DNA from: Spirochaetaceae bacterium
Lineage (GTDB): Bacteria; Spirochaetota; Spirochaetia; Treponematales; Breznakiellaceae
Assembly (NCBI GenBank): GCA_031269165.1
Contig: JAISZQ010000155.1
Span: forward strand, 1-7,207
Length of the DNA stretch: 7,207 nt
Reading direction: 5' to 3'
The translations under genes were made by a program, and so were the position numbers. Numbering within the stretch: the first letter of the stretch is position 1; every line of letters starts with the position of its first letter. This document shows, piece by piece, positions 1-4,871 of this stretch. Under the pieces are notes generated by a model. That model did not search any database, was not told the origin of the DNA, and worked only from the letters and a program-made list of their open reading frames with translations.

Positions 1-282
1 GGGCGGGTACTGTTTAGGAAGTGGTTGCCGATGGGGAGAGCCACGCCAAGCGGCACGCCTCTTGGAGCGGGTAGTGTTTAGGAAGCGGTTGCCAAGCGGG
101 GGAGCCACACCAAACAGCACGCTTCTTGGGGCGGGTACTGTTTAGGAAGCGGTTGCCAAGCGGGATAGCCACACCAAGCAACACGCTTCTTTGGGCGGGT
201 ACTGTTTAGGAAGTGGTTGCCGATGGGGAGAGCCACGCCAAGCGGCACGCCTCTGGGCGAGTGCCGTTTAGATAGCGGTACC
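1..282. repeat. Family A: 64-bp tandem repeat, four units plus a partial fifth
   Basis: Units begin at about 1, 65, 129 and 193, with a partial fifth from about 255. Each starts with a GGGCGGGTACTGTTTAGGAA-like box. Units 1 and 4 are identical except for a 2-bp deletion at the end of unit 4. Units 2 and 3 share a variant (GGAAGCGGTTGCCAAGCGGG). The fifth unit diverges after GTTTAGATAGCGG and runs into a family B element. The stretch lies about 500 bp upstream of gyrB. The same unit occurs on the opposite strand at 4351-4428 and 4556-4587, and as a fragment at 6827-6849. The repeats contain open frames, but the translations are low-complexity and reflect repetition rather than a gene. The left boundary lies outside the window. 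Confidence 0.9.
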
Positions 283-283
283 A

Positions 284-398
284 CGTCATTGCGAACCCGC
301 GGCAACACAGTTGCCGTTGGTGAAGCAATCCAGACAGGAAAGGCATTCACACTGGATTGCTTCGCTCCGCTCGCAACGACGGGGGGCTCGCAATGACG
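284..398. repeat. Family B palindromic REP/MITE-like element (copy B1)
   Basis: The outer ends are CGTCATTGCGA at 284-294 and an inverted, one-mismatch CTCGCAACGACGG near 370-382, followed by a second right end, CTCGCAATGACG, at 387-398. Internally there is a perfect 12-bp inverted pair, GAAGCAATCCAG (322-333) and CTGGATTGCTTC (352-363), and a small hairpin GGCAAC-ACA-GTTGCC (301-315). It carries no gene. Full copies occur at 4228-4340 and 4433-4544, and single arms at 433-476 and 3164-3218. Short palindromic elements with this type of terminus recur in many bacterial intergenic regions. How this one moves is unknown. Confidence 0.85.
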
Positions 399-432
399 AA
401 GACCCCGCCTGTCATTAGACGCGAAACGGCCC

Positions 433-476
433 TGTCATTGCGAACCCGTGGCAATGTGCCGTTGGCGAAGCAATCC
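433..476. repeat. Family B, single left arm (copy B2)
   Basis: This stretch matches the left arm of B1: TGTCATTGCGAACCCG, then a shortened hairpin (GGCA-ATG-TGCC), then GAAGCAATCC. There is no matching right arm before the family C element starts, so this is a half element or truncated copy. A stray GTCATT end at 410-416 suggests a further remnant. Confidence 0.75.
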
Positions 477-497
477 AGAAGAGAGACATTCTCCCCC

Positions 498-663
498 GAA
501 GGGGGGCCGGGACTGGGGGCGTTGCGGGGGAACTCACCCGCTGAAGGGGGTAGCGGAGGACGGCTCAAACCATAGCGGGGTATACCCCGCTATGGTTTGA
601 GCTGGCCGGAGCGAGGGGGAAGGCTTTCCCCCTCTCCTTGCTGAGATTTTGAACAGGCTCTTA
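498..663. repeat. Family C element with 40-bp perfect palindrome (copy C1)
   Basis: The element is GC-rich and starts near the GGGGGCGTTGCGGGGG box. It contains a perfect 40-bp palindrome at 563-602, with left arm GCTCAAACCATAGCGGGGTA and centre GTATAC. A second hairpin follows at 613-634 (GAGGGGGAA, loop GGCT, TTCCCCCTC), and the element ends with CTCCTTGCTGAGATTTTGAACAGGCTC-like sequence. Copy C2 is at 4872-5011 and a degenerate, inverted copy C3 at 6860-6975. C1 ends about 130 bp before gyrB, so it could act on transcription there, but no T-tract follows either hairpin. Confidence 0.85.
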
Positions 664-781
664 TAGGGAGCGGCGGCTACGCGGGCTACGGTCAGGCAGC
701 TTCCGTGAGGCGCCCATCACGAGGACGTGCGTTTATCTTGAGGGCTTCATCGAGCCACTAATCACAAACCGCTCATTCTGG
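664..781. other. gyrB upstream spacer, no recognised element
   Basis: About 120 bp lie between repeat C1 and the gyrB -10-like sequence. I see no tRNA, no Shine-Dalgarno motif and no open frame with a plausible start. There is a small internal near-duplication (CGGCTACG and CGGGCTACGG around 673-690) and a short GGCT-TCATCG-AGCC hairpin at 743-756. A promoter or structured leader could lie here but cannot be named. Confidence 0.4.
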
Positions 782-787
782 TATACT
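782..787 (+). promoter_or_regulatory. Candidate gyrB -10 element (TATACT)
   Basis: TATACT matches the sigma-70 -10 consensus at five of six positions and ends 6 nt before the gyrB ATG, so a start site 6-8 nt downstream would fall on or beside the A of ATG. No good -35 lies 16-18 nt upstream (the bases near 759-764 read TAATCA). This would give a leaderless mRNA, consistent with the absence of a Shine-Dalgarno sequence. A promoter further upstream is equally possible. Confidence 0.4.
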
Positions 788-793
788 CATCCT

Positions 794-2716
794 ATGGCTA
801 ACGAGTATTCTGCGGATAATATCAAGGTTTTGAAGGGGCTGGAGGCGGTGCGCGAACGGCCCGGTATGTATATCGGTACGACGGGGATTGACGGGTTGCA
901 CCATCTGGTTTACGAGGTGGTGGACAACTCGGTGGACGAGGCGATGCAGGGGCATTGCTCGGAGATTGTGGTCGCGCTTGAGGGGGACGATGTGGTCCGG
1001 GTCGAGGACAACGGGCGCGGGATTCCCACGGATATGCACCAGGAGGAAGGGGTGAGTGCCCTTGAGTTGGTGTTGACGCGGCTTCATGCGGGCGGGAAGT
1101 TCGACAAGCGGAGTTACAAGGTGTCGGGCGGTCTCCACGGGGTCGGGGTGTCGGTGGTCAACGCGCTTTCCGAGTGGTGCGAGGCGAGCGTCCACCAGGA
1201 CGGCGTTGTCATGCGGCAGACATACCAGAAGGGGATCGCGGACGGGCCGGTGTTCGAGGCGGGGGCTTCGGATAAGCGCGGCACGATAATCCGGTTCAAG
1301 GCGGATGCTTCGATCTTCGAGACGATCACCTACAACTTCGATACGCTGGCGGGGCGGCTCCGCGAGTTGGCCTTTCTCAACTCAGGGCTCAAGATCACGA
1401 TCCGCGACGAGCGGCTCTCCACGCCGAAAATCCACGACTTTATCTTTGCGGGCGGGATCAAGAGTTTTGTCGAATACCTGAATCAGGGAAAGACGGTGCT
1501 CTACAAAGAACCGATTTTCGTCAAGGGGACGCGGGCGGACGGCAAGGACGGCGAGGTCGAGGTGGAATGCGCTATCCAGCACAACGACGGGTTTTCCGAG
1601 ATTATGCTCTCTTTTGTGAACGACATCAACACGCGGGAAGGGGGGACGCATCTTACCGGGTTCAAGTCGGCCCTCATTCGCGCCTTGAACGACGCGCTCA
1701 AAAAGTCCAAACAGGCGAAGAAGTTTGAGGAGGCGTTTACCAGCGAGGACGTGCGCGAGGGGCTTACCGCCGTGCTGTCTGTGAAGGTGCCCAACCCGCA
1801 GTTTGAGGGACAGACGAAGGGTAAACTGGGGAACTCCGAGGTGCGCGGCATCGTCGATACGGTGTGCGGCGAGGGGCTGGAACTGTACTTTGACCAGCAC
1901 CCGGAGGTGATTAACGCGATCCTCGAAAAGTCGGTGCTTGCCGCGAAGGCCCGTCTCGCCGCCCGCGCCGCCCGTGACGCGACCCGCCGGAAAAACGCGA
2001 TGGACTCCGCCGGATTGCCGGGAAAATTGGCGGACTGTTCGGACAAGGACCCGGTGCGGTGCGAGTTGTTCATTGTCGAGGGCGATTCGGCAGGCGGCTC
2101 GGCCAAGATGGGGCGCAACCGGCAGTTTCAGGCGATTCTCTCCCTTTTCGGCAAGATGCTCAACGTGGAAAAGACCCGCATCGAGAAGGTCATCACCAAC
2201 GAGAAACTCCAGCCGATCATTGCCAGCATCGGGGCGGGGTGCGGCGAGGAGTTCAACCTCACCAAGATTCGCTATCATAAGATTGTCATCATGGCCGATG
2301 CCGATGTTGACGGTTCGCACATCCGCACGTTGCTCCTCACGTTTTTTTACCGTTACATGACGCCGCTCATCGAGTCCGGCCACGTCTACCTTGCGATGCC
2401 GCCCCTCTACCGCGTGAGCTACGAGAAAAAGGTCTTCTACGCCTACGATGACGCCGAAAAGGACAAACTGCTTGCCGCATCGGGCCGTGATCCTGAGAAG
2501 GTCGCCGTGAGCCGTTACAAGGGCTTGGGCGAGATGAACCCCGACCAGCTCTGGGAGACGACGATGGATCCCAGTTGCCGGAACATGATGCAGGTGCACC
2601 TTGATGACGCGGTGGAGGCCGAGCGCATTTTTTCCACGCTGATGGGCGAAAATGTCGCGCCGCGCCGCGAGTTCATCGAGGCTAACGCGCTCTCTGTGGC
2701 AAATCTGGACGTGTAG
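794..2716 (+). CDS. gyrB: DNA gyrase subunit B
   Basis: This is the ATPase/toprim subunit of DNA gyrase, which with GyrA introduces negative supercoils. At 640 residues it is the short form, without the extra C-terminal insertion of the 804-residue E. coli protein. The GHKL ATPase domain shows YEVVDNSVDEA (Glu41, Asn45), EDNGRGIP (Asp72) and GGLHGVG (112-118). The transducer loop QTKGKLG has Gln340 and Lys342. The toprim domain has VEGDSAGGSAKMGR (Glu429 region), the metal-binding DADVDGSH (502-509) and YKGLGEMNP (575-583). The ATG at 794 gives the expected N-terminus (YSADNIKVLKGLEAVRERPG). No Shine-Dalgarno sequence precedes it. The position usually PLKGK or PLRGK is SLFGK (450-454). No gyrA, recF or dnaA lies in the window. 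The gene converges on the DUF2325 gene, with 6 bp between stop codons. Confidence 0.98.
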   Translation: MANEYSADNIKVLKGLEAVRERPGMYIGTTGIDGLHHLVYEVVDNSVDEAMQGHCSEIVVALEGDDVVRVEDNGRGIPTDMHQEEGVSALELVLTRLHAGGKFDKRSYKVSGGLHGVGVSVVNALSEWCEASVHQDGVVMRQTYQKGIADGPVFEAGASDKRGTIIRFKADASIFETITYNFDTLAGRLRELAFLNSGLKITIRDERLSTPKIHDFIFAGGIKSFVEYLNQGKTVLYKEPIFVKGTRADGKDGEVEVECAIQHNDGFSEIMLSFVNDINTREGGTHLTGFKSALIRALNDALKKSKQAKKFEEAFTSEDVREGLTAVLSVKVPNPQFEGQTKGKLGNSEVRGIVDTVCGEGLELYFDQHPEVINAILEKSVLAAKARLAARAARDATRRKNAMDSAGLPGKLADCSDKDPVRCELFIVEGDSAGGSAKMGRNRQFQAILSLFGKMLNVEKTRIEKVITNEKLQPIIASIGAGCGEEFNLTKIRYHKIVIMADADVDGSHIRTLLLTFFYRYMTPLIESGHVYLAMPPLYRVSYEKKVFYAYDDAEKDKLLAASGRDPEKVAVSRYKGLGEMNPDQLWETTMDPSCRNMMQVHLDDAVEAERIFSTLMGENVAPRREFIEANALSVANLDV

Positions 2717-2722
2717 GGCAAT

Positions 2723-3031
2723 CTAAACGGGATTGGGGTCCGTTTTTAAGCCCTTTTTTGCCGCCGACAACACGTCCCGCAACGAACGGCAACTCGCGCA
2801 GTGCGCCCACGCCAGCGGAATCGCTTGAGAGGCCGCCTTTTTCTTCACGATCTTGATCATCTCGTGCGATACCAGATTCGTGAACAGCACAATCAGATCG
2901 GGACACCCCACGAGGCACTTCAAATGCGTCTTAGGCTGCGTATAAACTTTCGCCTCGCAGCCATGCTCCCGGCAAATATCCCGATACCGGCACACCATCC
3001 GGTCATTTCCCCCAATAATCACCACATTCAT
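2723..3031 (-). CDS. DUF2325 domain protein, small cysteine-rich
   Basis: The 102-residue product begins MNVVIIGGNDRMVCRYRDIC and contains SPDL-like CPDLIVLFTNLVSH, the pattern of the DUF2325 family: a Rossmann-like beta-alpha fold with an N-terminal (I/V)IGGxxR motif. It is probably cytoplasmic, with no signal peptide or membrane segment. Function in the family is not well established, so none is assigned. It has seven cysteines (14, 20, 25, 39, 43, 78, 81), including a CASC pair at 78-81, which suggests metal binding or thiol chemistry (inference). The ATG at 3031 is preferred over one at 3049 because AGAGGAG lies 5 nt upstream (3037-3043) and the protein then starts at the conserved strand. 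The last dozen residues (GLKTDPNPV end) look extra to the fold. The gene converges on gyrB and has its own promoter. Confidence 0.85.
   Translation of the reverse strand: MNVVIIGGNDRMVCRYRDICREHGCEAKVYTQPKTHLKCLVGCPDLIVLFTNLVSHEMIKIVKKKAASQAIPLAWAHCASCRSLRDVLSAAKKGLKTDPNPV
2725..2747 (+). terminator. Weak candidate terminator for gyrB
   Basis: AAACGG (2725-2730) pairs with CCGTTT (2740-2745) around a 9-nt loop, and two further Ts and then AAG follow. It begins 9 nt after the gyrB stop and lies inside the 3' end of the convergent DUF2325 gene. The stem is short and the T-tract modest, so this is tentative. Confidence 0.35.
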
Positions 3032-3111
3032 AACAACTCCTCTCGTCAATTAAAAAAGAATGTTCCAAAACCATGCAGCGCATAGCACGCATTGTTTCTT
3101 ATATAATAGTA

Positions 3112-3140
3112 AATCTATCGGATAACAAATAAATTGTCAA
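3112..3140 (-). promoter_or_regulatory. Sigma-70-type promoter of the DUF2325 gene
   Basis: On the minus strand a perfect -35 TTGACA (3135-3140) is followed after 17 nt by TAGATT (3112-3117), four of six matches to TATAAT. An overlapping alternative is TTGTTA-N17-TATATA a little downstream. The surrounding DNA is AT-rich, unlike the rest of the window. The predicted leader is about 75 nt before the ATG at 3031. Confidence 0.65.
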
Positions 3141-3163
3141 TAGGGGTATCACGGAAGGTCGCC

Positions 3164-3300
3164 TCGTCTGGATTGCTTCACCAACGGCAACTGTGTTGCC
3201 GCAGGTTCGCAATGACGGGGGGCCGCTCGCGCCTCGCAATGACGATCCCGCCGTCATTACGGACGGGCTACCCGTCATTGCGAACGAAGCGCGGCAATGC
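3164..3300. repeat. Family B right arm plus repeat fragments (copy B3)
   Basis: 3164-3218 carries CTCGTCTGGATTGCTTCACC, the small hairpin GGCAAC-TGT-GTTGCC and TTCGCAATGACGGGG. It matches the right halves of B4 and B5 almost exactly. After it come several stray ends in both orientations: CTCGCAATGACG, CGTCATT near 3252, a hairpin GACGGG-CTA-CCCGTC (3262-3276) and CGTCATTGCGAACGAAGC. This looks like nested insertions or deletions of family B elements. It lies upstream of the DUF2325 promoter. Confidence 0.75.
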
Positions 3301-3459
3301 CCCCGTAAAGCGGTGCTCATCCGACTACAGAACACACCAACCGATACGTTGTCGTGGGACGGGGTCTGAGGCGCGGGTCTCGCGGGACTGGGCAGACCGC
3401 TCTTGAGGCCGTTTTGGGGCGGGGACACCGAGGCTGTTTGTGATGTCGTTTTTGCCGTA
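3301..3459. other. Spacer downstream of the RAYT-like gene, nothing recognised
   Basis: About 160 GC-rich bases lie between the repeat cluster and the hairpin at 3460. I see no gene with a ribosome site, no tRNA and no copy of families A to C. Open frames crossing it run through repeats and are not supported. Confidence 0.4.
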
Positions 3460-3482
3460 AACCGGGGGCTTTGCCCCCGGTT
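3460..3482. terminator. Strong hairpin at the end of the RAYT-like gene
   Basis: AACCGGGGGC and GCCCCCGGTT form a perfect 10-bp stem with a 3-nt TTT loop, overlapping the last bases of the stop codon of the minus-strand gene. The position fits a transcription end, but on the minus strand only GGTTTACGG follows, not a run of T. It may be a terminator of low efficiency, an mRNA 3'-end stabiliser or another palindromic repeat. Confidence 0.45.
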
Positions 3483-3987
3483 AGCCGGGCGGGGACGCGG
3501 GGGAGGGCTGGTTTTTGGGTGAAAAACTCGTCTTCGCCTCCCATACCTCCGTCCTTAGGCTGTCCCAACTCAGCGCGTAGGCCTTTACCTCGGGTATTGG
3601 TGTCTTTGCCTCCGCCACAACCGCATCCCAGTCCACTTCTTCCGCCTCAGGCGGCGGCTCCCCCGCGAGTATCTCCGACCAGTACCGCTCCCCCCAAAGG
3701 TGCGCCTTCCTTCCCGTCCGCACGTTGAACCGGAGGGAGAACGTTTGTTTCAGCCACTGCATAATCTTGGGCAACTCAAGCCCGTTGGCGGGCCTTATGT
3801 AGAACGAGAGCCATGCCTCATTGAGCACAAGCCCGCGCATCTCGAAACCGAATTTCGCCTTCGTTTCGATAAGAACGCGGTAAAAGAGCGTCACCGCCCA
3901 CGCCAGCCGGAACAAAGGCTCGCCGACATTAATCTCGGTGCGAACCTCGTACCAGACGTTTTCCGCCAATTCTCGTGGTCCTTTCAT
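3481..3987 (-). CDS. RAYT/IS200-like transposase-family protein, catalytic residues lost
   Basis: The 168-residue product follows the Y1 (IS200-like) transposase pattern of REP-associated tyrosine transposases: KGPREL at the N-terminus, YEVRTEINVGEPLF (13-26), the strand MRGLVLNEAWLSFYIRP (50-66), LPKIMQWLKQTFSLRFN (72-88) and HLWGERYWSEIL (96-107). Active relatives carry NHIH at the place of 58-61. Here it reads AWLS, so both metal-binding histidines are gone (Trp59, Ser61). The usual YISxNPVKAG region with the catalytic tyrosine is absent and replaced by an acidic, Pro-rich tail (108-168). Transposition activity is therefore unlikely. Yet the frame is intact, GGAAGG sits 5 nt before the ATG (3993-3998), and a promoter is present. 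It may be a domesticated DNA- or RNA-binding relative; a decaying gene is the alternative. REP-like repeats flank it on both sides. The fold assignment is from recalled family pattern, not a search. Confidence 0.75.
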   Translation of the reverse strand: MKGPRELAENVWYEVRTEINVGEPLFRLAWAVTLFYRVLIETKAKFGFEMRGLVLNEAWLSFYIRPANGLELPKIMQWLKQTFSLRFNVRTGRKAHLWGERYWSEILAGEPPPEAEEVDWDAVVAEAKTPIPEVKAYALSWDSLRTEVWEAKTSFSPKNQPSPASPPG

Positions 3988-4011
3988 AAGTACCTTCCTG
4001 TAGAGAGATGG

Positions 4012-4070
4012 GGCCTTTCCAAAACGAATGTTTCGGAACGGCCTTATACCCTCTATTAAGGCGTTGTCAG
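4012..4070 (-). promoter_or_regulatory. Promoter of the RAYT-like gene with overlapping palindrome
   Basis: On the minus strand, CTGACA (4065-4070) and TATAAG (4043-4048) are separated by 16 nt, each matching consensus at five of six positions. The predicted start site falls inside a 32-bp imperfect palindrome (4012-4043): GGCC, TTCC, GAAAC, loop ATTC, GTTTT, GGAA, GGCC, with one mismatch and one G-T pair. It could be an operator or a 5'-leader hairpin, since it ends 13 nt before the ribosome site. Confidence 0.55.
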
Positions 4071-4093
4071 CCGCGTTGCTTTAATCAAACGGG

Positions 4094-4119
4094 AAAAAAG
4101 CGTGAAAAAAGGCGAAAAA
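4094..4119. other. Phased A-tracts upstream of the RAYT-like promoter
   Basis: A6 (4094-4099), A6 (4105-4110) and A5 (4115-4119) start 11 and 10 bp apart, so they lie in helical phase, which is known to bend DNA. They sit 24-50 bp upstream of the -35 element of the minus-strand promoter, where curved DNA or an UP element would stimulate it. The effect is inferred. Confidence 0.5.
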
Positions 4120-4227
4120 TATTGAGGTTTTGACAGGCTTTGTACGTTGCGGCAGGGGGCGGGCGCTGTTTGGGTCCATGCCCCGGAACGAGGCTGGTTT
4201 GGCCCTGCAATCCGGTACCGGAACGGC

Positions 4228-4340
4228 CCGTCATTGCGAGCGGGCGACGCATTGCTGAGCGAAGCAATCCAGGGAGAACGTCCCTCGTCTGGATTGCTTC
4301 ACCAACGGCAACCATGTTGCCGCGGGTTCGCAATGACGGG
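4228..4340. repeat. Family B element, full copy (B4)
   Basis: This 113-bp element has 13-bp terminal inverted repeats, CCCGTCATTGCGA and TCGCAATGACGGG. Inside are GAAGCAATCCAG (4261-4272) and its complement (4289-4300), a central GGGA-GAACG-TCCC hairpin, and GGCAAC-CAT-GTTGCC. It has no coding capacity. It is nearly identical to B5, 205 bp away, and family A sequence directly follows it. Confidence 0.9.
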
Positions 4341-4350
4341 GGACCGCTAT

Positions 4351-4428
4351 CTAAACGGTACCCGCCCAGAGGCGTGCTCGCTGGTGTTGCTCTCCCGCTT
4401 GGCAACCGATTTCTAAACGGTGCCCGTC
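4351..4428. repeat. Family A unit, inverted relative to the left edge
   Basis: CTAAACGGTACCCGCC at 4351-4366 and CTAAACGGTGCCCGTC at 4413-4428 bound one 62-bp unit containing GAGGCGTGC, TGCTCTCCCGC and TTGGCAACCG. This is the reverse complement of the 64-bp tandem unit at 1-282. It lies between two full family B elements. Confidence 0.85.
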
Positions 4429-4432
4429 CCGT

Positions 4433-4544
4433 CCGTCATTGCGAGCGGGCGGCACATTGCCGAGCGAAGCAATCCAGGGAGAACGTCCCTCGTCTGGATT
4501 GCTTCACCCACGGCAACTGTGTTGCCGCAGGTTCGCAATGACGG
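4433..4544. repeat. Family B element, full copy (B5)
   Basis: This 112-bp element has 12-bp terminal inverted repeats, CCGTCATTGCGA (4433-4444) and TCGCAATGACGG (4533-4544). The internal pair GAAGCAATCCAG and CTGGATTGCTTC is perfect, and the small hairpin reads GGCAAC-TGT-GTTGCC. It differs from B4 at a handful of positions. A partial family A unit follows. Confidence 0.9.
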
Positions 4545-4555
4545 GGGGCCGCTAT

Positions 4556-4587
4556 CTAAACGGTGCCTGTTCCAAGAGGCGTGCTAC
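4556..4587. repeat. Family A partial unit
   Basis: CTAAACGGTGCCTGTTCC followed by AAGAGGCGTGC matches the start of the 4351-4428 unit and then diverges at CTACCGG. It continues the alternating B-A-B-A pattern and marks the right end of the repeat cluster. Confidence 0.75.
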
Positions 4588-4643
4588 CGGCCTATCGACC
4601 CGGTATCAAAGTAAAAGACGTTGCCCTCATGTATTTGTTCATT

Positions 4644-4754
4644 TTACTGCGCAAATTCTACATTAACGTAACATAGATCATCGTGGGTTTTCAGGTGGAT
4701 CGTGTGAACTTCCCGAAGCGCTTCCGCGCTCATCGGCCAAGTTGTGTCGGACAT
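4644..4754 (-). CDS. Possible 36-residue small ORF after the operon terminator
   Basis: The frame begins MSDTTWPMSAEALREVH and ends with VEFAQ before TAA. It resembles no family I recognise. Its ATG directly follows the T6 tract of the amt-PII terminator, and the GAGG of the terminator's 3' stem arm lies 6 nt upstream in a good Shine-Dalgarno position. It could be translated only from readthrough transcripts or an unseen promoter. The composition is protein-like and not repetitive, unlike its surroundings, so it may also be the remnant of an older gene. The evidence is thin. Confidence 0.2.
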   Translation of the reverse strand: MSDTTWPMSAEALREVHTIHLKTHDDLCYVNVEFAQ

Positions 4755-4789
4755 AAAAAACCTCACAACCGCACGAAACGGCTGTGAGG
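4755..4789 (-). terminator. Rho-independent terminator of the amt-PII operon
   Basis: On the minus strand CCTCACAGCCG pairs with CGGTTGTGAGG (11 bp, one G-U pair) around a 7-nt TTTCGTG loop, followed at once by TTTTTT. It lies about 235 nt past the PII stop codon, with repeat C2 in between. On the plus strand the same stem has an A-C mismatch and is followed by CTCACCTCTTTTTATT, so termination there would be weaker. Confidence 0.85.
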
Positions 4790-4871
4790 CTCACCTCTTT
4801 TTATTGTGATTGTTTTTTGTCTTGTCCACAACAGTTACGCCTAGAACCAAGTCCAAGCGCGAAAGCGCTTG

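Noticed and set aside
78..350. 90-codon minus-strand frame in the left repeats, and similar frames at 4140-4666
   Set aside because: The translations (for example WIASPTAT) simply mirror repeat families A and B and recur wherever the repeats do. No start signals are present.
284..476. Regularly spaced palindromic repeats considered as a CRISPR array
   Set aside because: Repeats are too long, differ in length and orientation, and have no uniform unique spacers. No cas gene is present.
664..781. Possible structured RNA (SRP, 6S or RNase P fragment) upstream of gyrB
   Set aside because: I looked for the conserved SRP loop and RNase P core motifs and did not find them. The short hairpins there are weak.
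1382..2599. 405-codon open frame antisense to gyrB
   Set aside because: It lies wholly opposite a clear gyrB, and the translation has no recognisable domain. Long antisense frames are expected opposite GC-rich genes.
4211..4222. 12-bp perfect palindrome TCCGGTACCGGA
   Set aside because: It is isolated, not repeated elsewhere in the window and not placed at a promoter, so chance cannot be excluded.
4822..4830. DnaA-box-like TTGTCCACA, with TTATCCGCA on the minus strand near 6800-6808
   Set aside because: gyrB can lie near the origin, but there is no cluster of boxes, no AT-rich unwinding region and no dnaA or dnaN. Single hits are expected by chance.
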